Source: Citrobacter werkmanii NBRC 105721 (GTDB lineage Bacteria; Pseudomonadota; Gammaproteobacteria; Enterobacterales; Enterobacteriaceae). From it: a stretch of DNA of 64,000 nucleotides. The stretch lies in the NCBI GenBank assembly GCA_000759755.1, contig BBMW01000012.1, positions 62,001 to 126,000 of the forward strand, read 5' to 3'. A program made the position numbers and the translations under genes. This document shows positions 48,399-61,243 of this stretch, one piece after another. How positions within the stretch are numbered: position 1 is the first letter of the stretch; the number at the start of each line of letters is the position of its first letter. The notes under the pieces are model-generated. The model was not told the origin of the DNA. It saw only the letters and a list, made by a program, of their open reading frames with translations, and made no database searches.

Positions 48399-49292
48399 TT
48401 ACGCCTTTTCCGCCAGCAGTTGGTTAGCCAGCGCTTTCAGTTCTGGCAGATAGCGTTCATCTACCGGGGCAAACGGCTTACGACACAGAGGAACAGAAAC
48501 CACGTCCATATAGTGCAGTACCGTTTTCAGGCCGCGGAACACGCCAACCTTAATGAGCAGATCGATAACCTTATTGCACTCAGTTTGCAGCTTTTGTGCC
48601 GTCCGGATGTCGCCTTCTTTGAGTGCTTTCACAATTCCCTGATAACGCCATCCCATGATGTTGTAAGTGCTACCGATACCGCCATCTGCCCCCGCCAGCA
48701 AACCAGAAGCGAAGATCTCGTCATAACCGTTATAAAGCACCAGATCGGGATGAGCACGGCGGATCTGTTCCATCTGATAGAGATCGCCGGAAGTTTGCTT
48801 CAGCGCGCCAACGCCTGGTAGCGTCACCAGCGTGTTGATCTGATCCAGCGTCAGTTTTACGCCGCTCAGCGCCGGGATGTTATAGACCACCATCGGCAAT
48901 CCATTCGCCGAATCAATGATTGCGCGGTAGTGATCGCAGTGCTCTTCAAAGCTGAAAGGATAGTAAAACGGCGTGACGGCTGAAACTGCATCAAAGCCGT
49001 AGCGATGCGCGGCGCTCGCCAGTTGCTGACTCTCTTCGGTACTCACTGTGCCAACATGGGCGATAAGCGTCACCTTGCCTTTCGCTTCTTCGGCAACAAT
49101 TTCCAGCACCTGCTCTCTTTCAACGCGATTTTGGACAAAGGCCTCGCCCGTAGAGCCACCGACATAGAGCCCATCAATACCCTGGGCAATGTTGAAACGC
49201 ACCAGCCGGCGCAGACTCTCAACATCCAGCCGCTGTTGGTTATCGAATGGGGTTAACAACGCTGGCATTACGCCTTTTAGATCTCTTGCCAT
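48399..49292 (-). CDS. nanA: N-acetylneuraminate lyase
   Basis: 297 residues. A class I aldolase that splits sialic acid into ManNAc and pyruvate. The Schiff-base lysine is in [11 protein letters not shown] (K165), with Y137 in [10 protein letters not shown] and the carboxylate-binding GGSTGEAF near 46-53. First structural gene of the operon, controlled by the NanR operator just upstream. Confidence 0.97.
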   Translation of the reverse strand: MARDLKGVMPALLTPFDNQQRLDVESLRRLVRFNIAQGIDGLYVGGSTGEAFVQNRVEREQVLEIVAEEAKGKVTLIAHVGTVSTEESQQLASAAHRYGFDAVSAVTPFYYPFSFEEHCDHYRAIIDSANGLPMVVYNIPALSGVKLTLDQINTLVTLPGVGALKQTSGDLYQMEQIRRAHPDLVLYNGYDEIFASGLLAGADGGIGSTYNIMGWRYQGIVKALKEGDIRTAQKLQTECNKVIDLLIKVGVFRGLKTVLHYMDVVSVPLCRKPFAPVDERYLPELKALANQLLAEKA

Positions 49293-49327
49293 AACTACCT
49301 CTGTCGATGATTAGTGTTATCTGATTG

Positions 49328-49350
49328 CATACCTTTATACCTGTTATACC
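49328..49350 (-). promoter_or_regulatory. NanR operator upstream of nanA
   Basis: On the minus strand TGGTATAACAGGTATAAAGG contains two GGTATA repeats with a third, degenerate GGTATG directly after. E. coli NanR binds this repeat set and is released by sialic acid. The site ends about 36 bases before the nanA ATG. Confidence 0.85.
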
Positions 49351-49426
49351 AGATCAAATAAGCAGCAATACAATACAGAACGCTTATAGTGCGATCTGCT
49401 TCACTAAACGATCGTCAGGATCGCGA

Positions 49427-50209
49427 TCACTTACGCAATTTTTTACTTTTGCTGAAGGCGTGCCAGGTCGCGGAAACGCTGTTGAGGTGTTCTTGCAGTG
49501 CGCGGTCAGCTTCCTCAGGATCGCGCTGACGAATAGCCTCTACAATGGCGATATGCTGCTGATAACTCACGTTGTTGTGCTCATACAACTCTTGATCGGC
49601 AACGGTCGGGCGGGCAGCAATCAGCCAGTCTAACAGCGCAACATGGATCGCCATAAAGATGGGATTGCCCGGGATCTCCGCCAGCACGCGGTGAAAATCA
49701 ACGTCCGAGCGAATGAATAGCGTATTGTCATCCAGCGACTGGCTGTTGATTTCCAGTGCTTTCGCCAGTCTGGCGATTTGCTCGTCAGTAGCGTGTTCTG
49801 CGGCGTATCGTACCAGGCTGGATTCAAAGAACAGTCGCAACTGCTCGAAGTGGGCTATGCCGCCGGGATGCGCGAGGAAATCTTTGGCCATACCGGACAG
49901 CTCGCTGATAATGGTATCAGCCGAAGGACGCGAAACGCGGGCGCGCTCGCCGTTGTTGATTTGTACCAGGCCTTTGCGTTTTAACGCTGCCAGCGCTTCT
50001 CGTACAGAAGGACGACCCACGTTAAAGAAGGCCATCAGCTCCCGCTCAGACGGCAGTTGTTCTCCCTCGCCAAATTCCCGACGACGGATCATCTGCTCCA
50101 GTTCTTCTTCAACCATCTCAGACAGTTTTTTACGCGCCAGCGGGCGATTGCGTAAGCTACGGCCAATGGTGGATGGAGAGTCTTCAGCTTGCGAATCAAA
50201 TGCGTTCAT
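49427..50209 (-). CDS. nanR: Sialic acid catabolism repressor NanR
   Basis: 260 residues, GntR family, FadR-like. The winged helix (about 30-100) contains [31 protein letters not shown]; the C-terminal FCD domain binds sialic acid. E. coli NanR is 263 residues because of an extra MGL start; here the matching codons read ATA GGC CCT, so translation must begin at MNAFDSQ. It is 134 bp upstream of nanA, on the same strand. Confidence 0.96.
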   Translation of the reverse strand: MNAFDSQAEDSPSTIGRSLRNRPLARKKLSEMVEEELEQMIRRREFGEGEQLPSERELMAFFNVGRPSVREALAALKRKGLVQINNGERARVSRPSADTIISELSGMAKDFLAHPGGIAHFEQLRLFFESSLVRYAAEHATDEQIARLAKALEINSQSLDDNTLFIRSDVDFHRVLAEIPGNPIFMAIHVALLDWLIAARPTVADQELYEHNNVSYQQHIAIVEAIRQRDPEEADRALQEHLNSVSATWHAFSKSKKLRK

Positions 50210-50577
50210 AGGGCCTATTCAGCTAAGTCGTGGTGACAAACAACAGCGGGTTTATCCTAACACAGGATCGAAAGCAGGGTGAAATGATGGTCATCCAGAC
50301 AGGCTGACTTATGAATAATATATTTATTATTCATATTATATTTAGCTTGAACATGCCGATTACCTTTAATTAAACAAGGCTATATCGGCTTCGTGAAATT
50401 TCCGAATATGAATGTGAGAATTTATCATAACCCACTATTTTATAACATAAAATAAATTAACCATTGCGTTAAAAATAAGATATCCACTCCATAAAAAGTG
50501 TCCAGAAAAATATAACATCCGTTTTGACAACAGCATTATTACCGGATTTATCATCTTCCCTGGCATGGAGTGAAACA
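50210..50577. other. nanR-dcuD divergent intergenic region
   Basis: 368 bases without a gene, very AT-rich from about 50300 to 50530. It must carry the nanR and dcuD promoters. I see no convincing operator. TGTGAGAATTTATCATA near 50413 resembles half of a CRP site only. Confidence 0.7.
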
Positions 50578-51945
50578 ATGTTCGGCATCATTATCTCTGT
50601 CATCGTTTTATTAACGATGGGTTACTTGATCCTCAAAAACTACAAACCCCAGGTCGTGCTGGCAGCAGCCGGGATCTTCCTGATGATCTGCGGCGTCTGG
50701 CTGGGTTACGGCGCGCTGGTCGCTGACGATAAAAGTAGCGGCTATCTACTGGTCGATATTTACAACGAAATTCTGCGTATGCTCTCAAATCGGGCGGCAG
50801 GGCTGGGTTTATCTATCATGGCGGTGGGTGGTTATGCCCGTTATATGGACAGGATGGGGGCCAGCAGAGCGATGGTTAGCCTGTTAAGCCGACCGCTTAA
50901 GCTGATCCGTTCCCCCTATGTCGTGCTGGCCGCCACCTATGTGATTGGTCAGATCATGGCGCAGTTCATTACCAGCGCTTCCGGGTTAGGCATGCTACTG
51001 ATGGTGACGCTTTTCCCAACGCTGGTCAGTCTTGGCGTGAGTCGATTATCCGCGGTTGCGGTCATTGCCACCTCGATGTCGATTGAATGGGGCATTCTGG
51101 AAACCAACTCTATTTTTGCCGCGCAGGTCGCGGGCATGAAAATCGCCACCTACTTCTTCCATTACCAGCTCCCCGTCGCTTCATGCGTCATTATCGCTGT
51201 CGCCATTGCGCATTTTTTCGTACAGCGCCGATTTGATAAAAAAACGTTACCGGAAAACAACGGGTTCGCTGAACAAAAGACGCTGGAAGATGTACCCCCG
51301 CTGTATTACGCCATTTTACCGGTGATGCCGCTGATCCTGATGTTGGGTTCGCTGTTGCTGGCACATATGGGATTAATGCAGGCAGAACTGAATCTGGTAG
51401 TGGTGATGCTCATGAGCATGACGCTGACCATGTTTGTCGAATTCCTGCATAAACATAATCTGCGCGAAACAATGGATGATGTGCAGGCTTTTTTTGACGG
51501 CATGGGAACGCAGTTTGCCAACGTTGTCACGCTGGTGGTCGCCGGTGAGATCTTTGCCAAAGGGTTGACGACTATCGGGACAGTGGACGCAGTGATTAAA
51601 GGCGCGGAACACTCCGGCCTTGGCGGCATCGGCGTAATGATCATCATGGCCGTGGTCATTGCCGCCTGTGCGATCGTCATGGGCTCAGGCAACGCACCGT
51701 TTATGTCTTTTGCCAGCCTGATCCCGGATATTGCCGCCGGGCTGCATATTCCGGCAGTAGTGATGATTATGCCGATGCATTTTGCCACTACGCTGGCTCG
51801 CGCGGTATCACCTATTACCGCAGTGATCGTCGTGACTTCTGGGATTGCCGGCGTGTCGCCCTTTGAGGTGGTAAAGCGCACCGCTATTCCGATGGCAGTG
51901 GGGTTTGTGGTGAATATGATAGTCACCATCGCGCTGTTTTATTGA
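50578..51945 (+). CDS. dcuD: DcuC-family transporter DcuD
   Basis: 455 residues, the E. coli DcuD length. Starts [25 protein letters not shown]. About 12 helices with [36 protein letters not shown] and the C-terminal [13 protein letters not shown]-type motif (here [14 protein letters not shown]). The substrate of DcuD is not firmly known. An in-frame upstream frame lacks homology. It shares its fold with the transporter at 3915-5378. Confidence 0.95.
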   Translation: MFGIIISVIVLLTMGYLILKNYKPQVVLAAAGIFLMICGVWLGYGALVADDKSSGYLLVDIYNEILRMLSNRAAGLGLSIMAVGGYARYMDRMGASRAMVSLLSRPLKLIRSPYVVLAATYVIGQIMAQFITSASGLGMLLMVTLFPTLVSLGVSRLSAVAVIATSMSIEWGILETNSIFAAQVAGMKIATYFFHYQLPVASCVIIAVAIAHFFVQRRFDKKTLPENNGFAEQKTLEDVPPLYYAILPVMPLILMLGSLLLAHMGLMQAELNLVVVMLMSMTLTMFVEFLHKHNLRETMDDVQAFFDGMGTQFANVVTLVVAGEIFAKGLTTIGTVDAVIKGAEHSGLGGIGVMIIMAVVIAACAIVMGSGNAPFMSFASLIPDIAAGLHIPAVVMIMPMHFATTLARAVSPITAVIVVTSGIAGVSPFEVVKRTAIPMAVGFVVNMIVTIALFY

Positions 51946-51964
51946 TTGCAGAGCCAGAAAACAG

Positions 51965-51988
51965 AACAGGCCCGAAAGGGCCTGTTTT
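51965..51988. terminator. Terminator between dcuD and sspB
   Basis: AACAGGCCC-GAAA-GGGCCTGTT followed by TTCTT. A strong stem with a tetraloop that can serve both convergent genes. Confidence 0.85.
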
Positions 51989-52001
51989 CTTATTTCACTC
52001 T

Positions 52002-52505
52002 TTATTTCACTACGCGTAGCGCTGGGCGCCCGCCGCGAGGCGGCGGAGGAGTGTCATCCGGATCGTTGTCGTCGCTGTTGTCAGGCTTATCGCCATCAAT
52101 GACCGACATGACCGTTTCACTCTCAAAACCAGACGCTTCGTTGTCGTCATCATTTAAGCTGGCGACATCTTCGTCGTAGGCGGCTTCCGGTTCAAACATC
52201 GTACCGGCACCGTTTTCACGAGCATAAATAGCCAGAACTGCAGCCAGCGGGACGGAAACCTGACGCGGCACACCACCGAAGCGCGCGTTAAAGCGTACTT
52301 CGTCATTTGCCAGTTCCAGGTTCCCCACCGCGCGCGGTGCAATATTCAGAACTATTTGCCCGTCACGCGCATATTCCATCGGAACCTGCACGTCCTGGAG
52401 CGTCACATCCACCACCAGATGCGGCGTGAGCTGGTTGTCTAACAACCACTCATAGAATGCGCGCAGCAGATACGGACGGCGTGGTGTTAGCTGTGGCAAA
52501 TCCAT
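52002..52505 (-). CDS. sspB: ClpXP adaptor SspB
   Basis: 167 residues (E. coli 165). The N-terminal domain (about 1-110) binds ssrA tags; a flexible acidic linker (NDDDNEASGFESETVM...) leads to the ClpX-binding tail RGGRPALRVVK. It follows sspA by 5 bp. Confidence 0.96.
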   Translation of the reverse strand: MDLPQLTPRRPYLLRAFYEWLLDNQLTPHLVVDVTLQDVQVPMEYARDGQIVLNIAPRAVGNLELANDEVRFNARFGGVPRQVSVPLAAVLAIYARENGAGTMFEPEAAYDEDVASLNDDDNEASGFESETVMSVIDGDKPDNSDDNDPDDTPPPPRGGRPALRVVK

Positions 52506-52510
52506 ACAGG

Positions 52511-53149
52511 TTAACCCCGGCCCAGACGCATTTCACGTTCAGGCTCAGTCAGAGAAGCCAGGAAAGAATCACGTTCAAAGACGCGAGTCATATAACCTTT
52601 CAGTTCTTTCGAACCGGCACCGTTGAATTCAATACCCAACTGCGGTAAACGCCACAGCAGCGGCGCCAGGTAGCAGTCTACCAGGCTGAACTCATCGCTC
52701 AGGAAGTAAGGCTTCTGACCGAATACTGGCGCGATTGCCAGCAGCTCTTCGCGCAGACGCTTACGCGCGACCTCGGCTTCAGAAGCGGAACCGTTCACGA
52801 TGACGTTCATCAGCGTGTACCAGTCTTTTTCGATACGCTGCATGTACAGGCGGCTTTCACCACGCGCAACCGGGTAAACCGGCATCAGCGGCGGATGCGG
52901 GAAGCGCTCATCCAGGTATTCCATAATGATGCGAGATTCCCACAGGGTCAGCTCACGATCCACCAGTGTCGGTACGCTCTGATTCGGGTTGAGGTCGATC
53001 AGATCCTGAGGTGGATTGTCCTTCTCCACGTGCTCAATCTCGAAACTAACACCTTTTTCAGCCAGCACGATGCGGACCTGATGGCTATAGATGTCAGTAG
53101 GACCAGAAAACAGCGTCATTACCGAACGTTTGTTGGCAGCGACAGCCAT
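52511..53149 (-). CDS. sspA: Stringent starvation protein A
   Basis: 212 residues with a glutathione-S-transferase fold: N-terminal thioredoxin-like half (LFSGPTDIYSHQVRIVLAEKGVSFE) and helical C-terminal half with the conserved surface PHP motif (RFPHPPLMPVY). It binds sigma-70 RNA polymerase and lowers H-NS levels in stationary phase. It heads the sspAB operon. Confidence 0.96.
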   Translation of the reverse strand: MAVAANKRSVMTLFSGPTDIYSHQVRIVLAEKGVSFEIEHVEKDNPPQDLIDLNPNQSVPTLVDRELTLWESRIIMEYLDERFPHPPLMPVYPVARGESRLYMQRIEKDWYTLMNVIVNGSASEAEVARKRLREELLAIAPVFGQKPYFLSDEFSLVDCYLAPLLWRLPQLGIEFNGAGSKELKGYMTRVFERDSFLASLTEPEREMRLGRG

Positions 53150-53465
53150 GAAAACCTCCAGGTATATTCAGAATTTTTACTGCTACCAGCCACTCAGTGG
53201 CCAGCCAGAAGTGATGTCACCCAGACTCAGGAAAGCCATTACTGTTCAAAATACAAACAAAAAATGAGCGATACCTGACATTTGGGCAGAAAATTGGATG
53301 ATAGTTTACCAGATTTTGTGACCTTTGTGGTGAGTCGATTCTTGAAATGGGGAAAAAGAGGTGGCAATCAGCGGATTACCGTGCTTCCACGGGGAGCAAT
53401 AGTGATAAAAAAACCCGCCGAAGCGGGTTTTTTCGCAAATTGTTGTCTGCCGAAGCAGAAAGCAA
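53150..53465. other. sspA-rpsI intergenic region
   Basis: 316 bases holding the sspA promoter and leader and the rpsI terminator (53407-53432). Nothing else is recognisable. Confidence 0.7.
53407..53432 (-). terminator. Terminator after rplM-rpsI
   Basis: CCCGC-CGAA-GCGGG with flanking A7 and T6 runs, active on either strand. Confidence 0.92.
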
Positions 53466-53861
<396 letters not shown>

Positions 53862-53873
53862 CTATAATCCCGA

Positions 53874-54326
<453 letters not shown>

Positions 54327-54520
54327 TTACACGTTGGTGAACACCCAAACGTTTTGTCAGTTGAGGTTCACACGACATTGTCCAGCAAACCTACCCCTTC
54401 GAATAGCCTATGCCGGCGCATAGAAAGTTTTGGGAAAAAAACTCTCTCGTAACGTGGGGTCGCAAGATTATAGAGAAGTCAGGGTCAAAGATCGACCCCT
54501 TTATGTGATTTGCGGCAGGT

Positions 54521-55648
54521 TTAACCGGCTAAATGTTCCCGCTTCAAATACTCCTCGCTTTGCATCTCCTGCAGACGCGACAAACAACGCTGGAATTCAA
54601 ACTTCAGACGCTCGCCCTGGTAGATCTCATATAAGGGAGAGGCCGCACTCACCACCAACTTGACGTGGCGTTCGTAGAATTCATCCACCAGCGCGATAAA
54701 GCGTCGCGCCTCGCTTTCCATCAGCGGGGTCATGACCGGCACATCAAACAACAGCACCGTGTGGAACAGACGCGACAGCGCAATATAGTCATGCTGACTA
54801 CGGGCATCGACGCAGAGCGTGGTGAACGACACCGCCAGCGTTTGGTTTTCGACGGCCAGCGTCGGCAACGGACGATGGTTAATCTCCAGCGTCGGCGCAT
54901 GCTCACTTTTGGTTCCCGCTAGTGCCAGCCACAGCTTATCCATCTGCTGGCGGGTTTCCTCATTCAGAGGCGACAACCACAAATGCGCCTGCGTTAAGGT
55001 GCGCAGACGATAATCGACGCCGGCATCAACATTCATGATGTCGCAATGCTGCTTGATGGCATCAATGGCAGGAAGAAAACGCGTGCGTTGCAAACCGTTG
55101 CGATACAGGTCGTCCGGAGGAATATTGGAGGTCGCCACCAGCGTAATGCCTCGGGCAAATAGCGCCTTCATTAAGCCGCCAAGCAGCATGGCGTCGGTGA
55201 TATCAGAAACAAAAAATTCATCGAAGCACAGCACGTCCGTTTCGGCCTTAAAGCGGTCGGCAATGATTTCCAGCGGATCGCTCTGCCCCTGCAGGGCGGT
55301 AAGCTCTTCATGGACGCGCAACATAAAGCGGTGAAAGTGCAAACGCTGTTTACGCCCGCCCGGCAGACTATGGTAGAACAGATCCATCAGCCAGGTCTTC
55401 CCGCGTCCGACCCCGCCCCACATATACAAACCACGCACCGGCGGGTTGGTCGGCGACTCACGCTTGCCCAGCAATTTGCCAAAACGCGCCATCAGACCAT
55501 TCTCCTGCGGGGCAGGACGAGCTGGCGTCGTTAACGCCTGGAAAATGGTTTCCAGTCGATTCACGGCTTCTTGTTGTACGCTGTCGGGCTGATGAGTGCC
55601 GTCTGTAAGGGCTTGTTGGTAACGCGATGTCGGGGAAAGGCTTTGCAT
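54521..55648 (-). CDS. zapE: Cell division ATPase ZapE
   Basis: 375 residues, AFG1-like P-loop protein. Walker A GGVGRGKT with K84, Walker B VLCFDEFFVSD. ZapE associates with the Z ring and destabilises FtsZ bundles, helping division under heat or low oxygen. It is upstream of rplM on the same strand, separated by 218 bp with the rplM promoter and leader, and divergent from zapG. Confidence 0.96.
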   Translation of the reverse strand: MQSLSPTSRYQQALTDGTHQPDSVQQEAVNRLETIFQALTTPARPAPQENGLMARFGKLLGKRESPTNPPVRGLYMWGGVGRGKTWLMDLFYHSLPGGRKQRLHFHRFMLRVHEELTALQGQSDPLEIIADRFKAETDVLCFDEFFVSDITDAMLLGGLMKALFARGITLVATSNIPPDDLYRNGLQRTRFLPAIDAIKQHCDIMNVDAGVDYRLRTLTQAHLWLSPLNEETRQQMDKLWLALAGTKSEHAPTLEINHRPLPTLAVENQTLAVSFTTLCVDARSQHDYIALSRLFHTVLLFDVPVMTPLMESEARRFIALVDEFYERHVKLVVSAASPLYEIYQGERLKFEFQRCLSRLQEMQSEEYLKREHLAG

Positions 55649-55840
55649 GATGTTATTGTTATTCCTTGAGAATCGATGTGCCGTCGCTCACGGTTGACGA
55701 AAAAAAGGCCGTTCTACATTACGTGATATAAACACGGGATTCCACTTCTACGGGATTAGCGGTTATAGTGGCATAATCAGGCGCAGGCATGGAGCCTACA
55801 GCCAACACCCTACGGAAACACAAGACAACGGGAGATGTTC

Positions 55841-56239
55841 ATGACCTGGGAATATGCGCTAATTGGGTTAGTCGTCGGTATCATTATTGGTGCTGTAGCC
55901 ATGCGTTTTGGTAATCGTAAATTACGCCAACAGCAGGCATTGCAGTACGAACTGGAAAAAAATAAAGCTGAGCTGGAAGAGTACCGCGAAGAGCTGGTAA
56001 GCCACTTTGCCCGCAGCGCTGAATTGCTGGATAACATGGCGGACGATTATCGTCAGATCTACCAGCATATGGCGAAAAGCTCGAGCAACCTGCTGCCGGG
56101 TATGTCGCCGGAAAACAACCCGTTCCGTAATCGTCTGGCAGAGTCCGAAGCTGGCAACGATCAGGCGCCGGTTCAGATGCCGCGTGACTATTCTGAAGGA
56201 GCCTCCGGCCTGCTGCGTAGTGGCGCAAAGCGCGACTAA
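55841..56239 (+). CDS. zapG: Z-ring-associated protein ZapG (YhcB)
   Basis: 132 residues from MTWEYALIGLVVGII; GGAG 6 bases before this ATG decides against the ATG two codons up. One N-terminal helix (about 3-22) and a long coiled coil (about 26-65; LRQQQALQYELEKNKAELEEYREEL), DUF1043. It links envelope synthesis and division in E. coli. Confidence 0.95.
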   Translation: MTWEYALIGLVVGIIIGAVAMRFGNRKLRQQQALQYELEKNKAELEEYREELVSHFARSAELLDNMADDYRQIYQHMAKSSSNLLPGMSPENNPFRNRLAESEAGNDQAPVQMPRDYSEGASGLLRSGAKRD

Positions 56240-56263
56240 ACGCACATCGTTAAGAAATTTATT

Positions 56264-56282
56264 GGGCGCAGTAATTGCGCCC
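56264..56282 (+). terminator. Hairpin after zapG
   Basis: GGGCGCA-GTAAT-TGCGCCC, followed by a pyrimidine-rich but not T-only stretch. A possible terminator before degQ. Confidence 0.5.
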
Positions 56283-56407
56283 TCCGCTTCTCTTCCCGTC
56301 CCAGCTATTATTTAGTCGTTAGCCTCATTGTGACCAAACCGAAAATTCAATAACATCAAACTGTTTTGAATCATCTTCCGTTTACTCAAGGTACGAGAGC
56401 AGGATCC

Positions 56408-57775
56408 ATGAAAAAACAAACCCAGCTGTTGAGTGCATTAGCGTTAAGTGTCGGGTTAACTCTCTCGGCGCCATTCCCGGCCGTTGCGTCGATTCCCGGC
56501 CAGGTTCCCGGTCAGGCTGCGCTTCCCAGCCTTGCCCCGATGCTGGAGAAAGTGTTACCTGCCGTGGTGAGCGTTAGGGTCGAAGGCACCGCTGTTCAAG
56601 GACAAAAAGTCCCGGAAGAGTTTAAAAAATTTTTTGGTGATGAGCTTCCCGACCAACCTTCACAACCTTTTGAAGGGCTGGGCTCAGGGGTCATTATTGA
56701 TGCCGCAAAAGGCTACGTCCTGACCAATAACCACGTCATTAATCAGGCGCAAAAAATCAGCGTTCAGCTTAATGATGGCCGAGAGTTCGACGCGAAGCTG
56801 ATCGGCAGTGACGATCAGAGCGATATCGCCCTGCTGCAAATTCAACACCCCAGTAACCTGACGCAAATCGCCATTGCCGACTCCGACAAACTCCGCGTGG
56901 GTGATTTCGCGGTGGCCGTGGGTAACCCGTTCGGTCTCGGGCAAACCGCCACTTCCGGCATTGTATCGGCATTGGGGCGCAGCGGGCTGAACCTGGAGGG
57001 TCTGGAAAACTTTATTCAGACCGATGCGTCCATCAACCGGGGCAACTCCGGCGGCGCGCTGCTTAACCTCAACGGTGAGTTGATTGGCATTAACACCGCG
57101 ATTCTGGCCCCCGGCGGCGGCAGCATCGGGATTGGCTTTGCGATCCCAAGCAACATGGCGCGCACGCTGGCCCAACAGTTGATGCAGTTTGGCGAAATCA
57201 AACGCGGTCTGTTAGGGATTAAAGGTACCGAAATGACCGCCGACATCGCCAAAGCGTTCAATCTGAATGTGCAGCGCGGGGCGTTTGTCAGCGAGGTTCT
57301 GCCCAACTCAGGTTCTGCCAAGGCGGGGGTGAAATCCGGTGACGTCATTACCAGTCTCAACGGTAAACCACTCAGCAGCTTTGCCGAACTGCGTTCACGC
57401 ATTGCGACAACTGAACCAGGAACCAAGGTCAAACTGGGGCTGCTGCGTAACGGTAAACCGCTGGAGGTTGAAGTCACCCTGGATACCAGCACATCATCGT
57501 CCGCCAGTGCGGAAATGATCGCCCCTGCGTTGCAAGGCGCTACGCTCAGCGATGGTCAGTTAAAAGATGGCACCAAAGGCATCAAAATAGATAACGTTGA
57601 AAAAAGTAGTCCAGCCGCACAGGCTGGTCTGCATAAAGATGACGTTATCATTGGCGTTAACCGCGATCGCGTAAACTCGATTGCCGAAATGCGTAAGGTG
57701 CTGGAAGCGAAACCGGCGATTATCGCTCTGCAGGTGGTTCGCGGTAACGACAGTATTTACCTGCTCCTGCGGTAA
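56408..57775 (+). CDS. degQ: Periplasmic serine endoprotease DegQ
   Basis: 455 residues with a signal peptide ending AVA/SIPGQ (27). HtrA family: catalytic H109 (TNNHVI), D139 in DDQSDIALL and S214 (NRGNSGGAL), followed by two PDZ domains (about 280-370 and 385-455). It degrades and chaperones unfolded periplasmic proteins. degS follows as a separate unit. Confidence 0.97.
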   Translation: MKKQTQLLSALALSVGLTLSAPFPAVASIPGQVPGQAALPSLAPMLEKVLPAVVSVRVEGTAVQGQKVPEEFKKFFGDELPDQPSQPFEGLGSGVIIDAAKGYVLTNNHVINQAQKISVQLNDGREFDAKLIGSDDQSDIALLQIQHPSNLTQIAIADSDKLRVGDFAVAVGNPFGLGQTATSGIVSALGRSGLNLEGLENFIQTDASINRGNSGGALLNLNGELIGINTAILAPGGGSIGIGFAIPSNMARTLAQQLMQFGEIKRGLLGIKGTEMTADIAKAFNLNVQRGAFVSEVLPNSGSAKAGVKSGDVITSLNGKPLSSFAELRSRIATTEPGTKVKLGLLRNGKPLEVEVTLDTSTSSSASAEMIAPALQGATLSDGQLKDGTKGIKIDNVEKSSPAAQAGLHKDDVIIGVNRDRVNSIAEMRKVLEAKPAIIALQVVRGNDSIYLLLR

Positions 57776-57782
57776 TGCATTA

Positions 57783-57816
57783 AACCGGACATCAGCCCCC
57801 CGTGTGATGTCCGGTT
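57783..57816. repeat. 12-bp inverted repeat between degQ and degS
   Basis: AACCGGACATCA and TGATGTCCGGTT around a 10-base C-rich loop, without a T run. Probably a 3' mRNA hairpin. Confidence 0.6.
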
Positions 57817-57864
57817 AACTCGTGATATGCTGCTGCCGTTCCCTTTTTTAATGACGCCGCCATC

Positions 57865-58932
57865 ATGTTTGTGAAGCTTTTACGTTCGGTCGCGATTGGT
57901 TTAATCGTCGGCGCCATTCTGCTGGCGGCGATGCCCTCTCTGCGCAAAATTAATACCCTTACTACACCGCAGTTCGACAGTGCAGATGAAACGCCCGCCA
58001 GCTATAACTCGGCGGTTCGCCGTGCTGCTCCTGCCGTCGTTAACGTTTATAACCGCAGTATGAACAGCACAGCACATAACCAGCTTGAGATCCGTACGCT
58101 CGGCTCAGGCGTTATCATGGATCAGCGCGGCTATATCATTACCAATAAGCACGTCATTAATGATGCCGACCAAATCATCGTCGCACTGCAGGATGGACGT
58201 GTATTTGAAGCGCTGCTCGTGGGTTCTGATACGTTAACCGACCTTGCGGTGCTGAAAATCAACGCAACTGGCGGCCTGCCGACCATCCCCATTAATAACA
58301 AGCGTGTGCCGCACATCGGCGATGTGGTTCTCGCCATTGGTAACCCGTACAACCTTGGGCAAACCATTACCCAGGGGATTATCAGCGCCACCGGCCGTAT
58401 TGGCCTGAACCCGACAGGTCGGCAAAACTTCCTGCAAACGGATGCCTCCATCAACCACGGTAACTCCGGCGGTGCGCTGGTCAACTCACTGGGGGAACTG
58501 ATGGGCATTAATACGCTGTCATTTGATAAGAGCAACGACGGCGAAACCCCCGAAGGTATTGGCTTCGCCATTCCGTTTCAGTTGGCGACCAAAATCATGG
58601 ATAAGCTGATTCGTGACGGGCGCGTGATTCGCGGCTACATCGGCATCAGCGGTCGTGAAATTGCGCCACTGCACGCGCAGGGCGGCGGAATGGATCAAAT
58701 TCAGGGGATCGTGGTTAACGAAGTGGCTCCGGACGGTCCGGCAGCGCAGGCCGGCATTCAGGTCAACGACTTGATCATTTCAGTCAATAATAAACCGGCG
58801 GTATCCGCGCTTGAGACCATGGACCAGGTTGCCGAAATTCGCCCAGGTTCGGTCATCTCCGTCGTCGTGATGCGCGATGACAAACAGCTGACGCTGCAGG
58901 TGACGATTCAGGAATACCCTGCGACAAACTGA
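57865..58932 (+). CDS. degS: Site-1 protease DegS of the sigma-E pathway
   Basis: 355 residues. An N-terminal membrane anchor (about 5-25) instead of a cleaved signal; catalytic H96 and S201 (NHGNSGGAL), with the aspartate in DTLTDLAVL; one PDZ domain that senses C-terminal YxF peptides of misfolded porins. It starts cleavage of RseA. Neighbouring mdh is convergent. Confidence 0.97.
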   Translation: MFVKLLRSVAIGLIVGAILLAAMPSLRKINTLTTPQFDSADETPASYNSAVRRAAPAVVNVYNRSMNSTAHNQLEIRTLGSGVIMDQRGYIITNKHVINDADQIIVALQDGRVFEALLVGSDTLTDLAVLKINATGGLPTIPINNKRVPHIGDVVLAIGNPYNLGQTITQGIISATGRIGLNPTGRQNFLQTDASINHGNSGGALVNSLGELMGINTLSFDKSNDGETPEGIGFAIPFQLATKIMDKLIRDGRVIRGYIGISGREIAPLHAQGGGMDQIQGIVVNEVAPDGPAAQAGIQVNDLIISVNNKPAVSALETMDQVAEIRPGSVISVVVMRDDKQLTLQVTIQEYPATN

Positions 58933-58936
58933 CGTT

Positions 58937-58965
58937 AGCACCGGATAACGTACTTTATCCGGCTA
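58937..58965. repeat. REP-like remnant after degS
   Basis: CACCGGATAACG and ...TTTATCCGGC form a degenerate REP hairpin before the shared terminator. Confidence 0.55.
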
Positions 58966-58982
58966 TAAAAGTGTGGTGCATA

Positions 58983-59012
58983 AAAAAACCGGAGCCAGGC
59001 TCCGGTTTTTTA
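58983..59012. terminator. Bidirectional terminator between degS and mdh
   Basis: ACCGGAGCC-AG-GCTCCGGT with A and T runs of at least six on either side. Confidence 0.92.
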
Positions 59013-59026
59013 TTTTCTGGCAGTTC

Positions 59027-60869
<1,843 letters not shown>

Positions 60870-61243
60870 TGCCTCCTCCCCGTCGTCTCCCGGCGGGGAA
60901 AAACCTCTACTTTCCCCTCTTTGTTCTATTTTCCACTGCCATTCATTTAACAAATGGTGCGTTTAACCACTAAAACTCATTCACACAGTGAATATGAAGG
61001 CTGAAAAACGCACATTTTGCAAAATCCAATATCCCATTGATTTTACTTAATTTATTTCTATATAGTAGTTAAAAAGGCTGATTTTAATTCCTTTTAGTTA
61101 TAAAAAATAATCTTTTTAAAACTTAATAACCACAGAAACAATTAGCGTGGTATTAATTTATCGCGTTATTAGTGTATACTTGATTTTGTGATGAGGGTCA
61201 CGAAACAAGACCCACAATAAAAGAATTCGACGAGGTAAATATC
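60870..61243. other. argR-yhcN intergenic region
   Basis: 374 bases without a gene, with a very AT-rich core (61020-61190). A weak G/C hairpin (about 60877-60899) follows argR. TATACT at 61175-61180 with TG directly before it is a candidate yhcN -10; no good -35 is visible, as in many stress-regulated promoters. Confidence 0.6.

Noticed and set aside
50413-50430. CRP-like site TGTGAGAATTTATCATA upstream of dcuD
   Set aside because: Only the left half fits; the right half is off by spacing and sequence.
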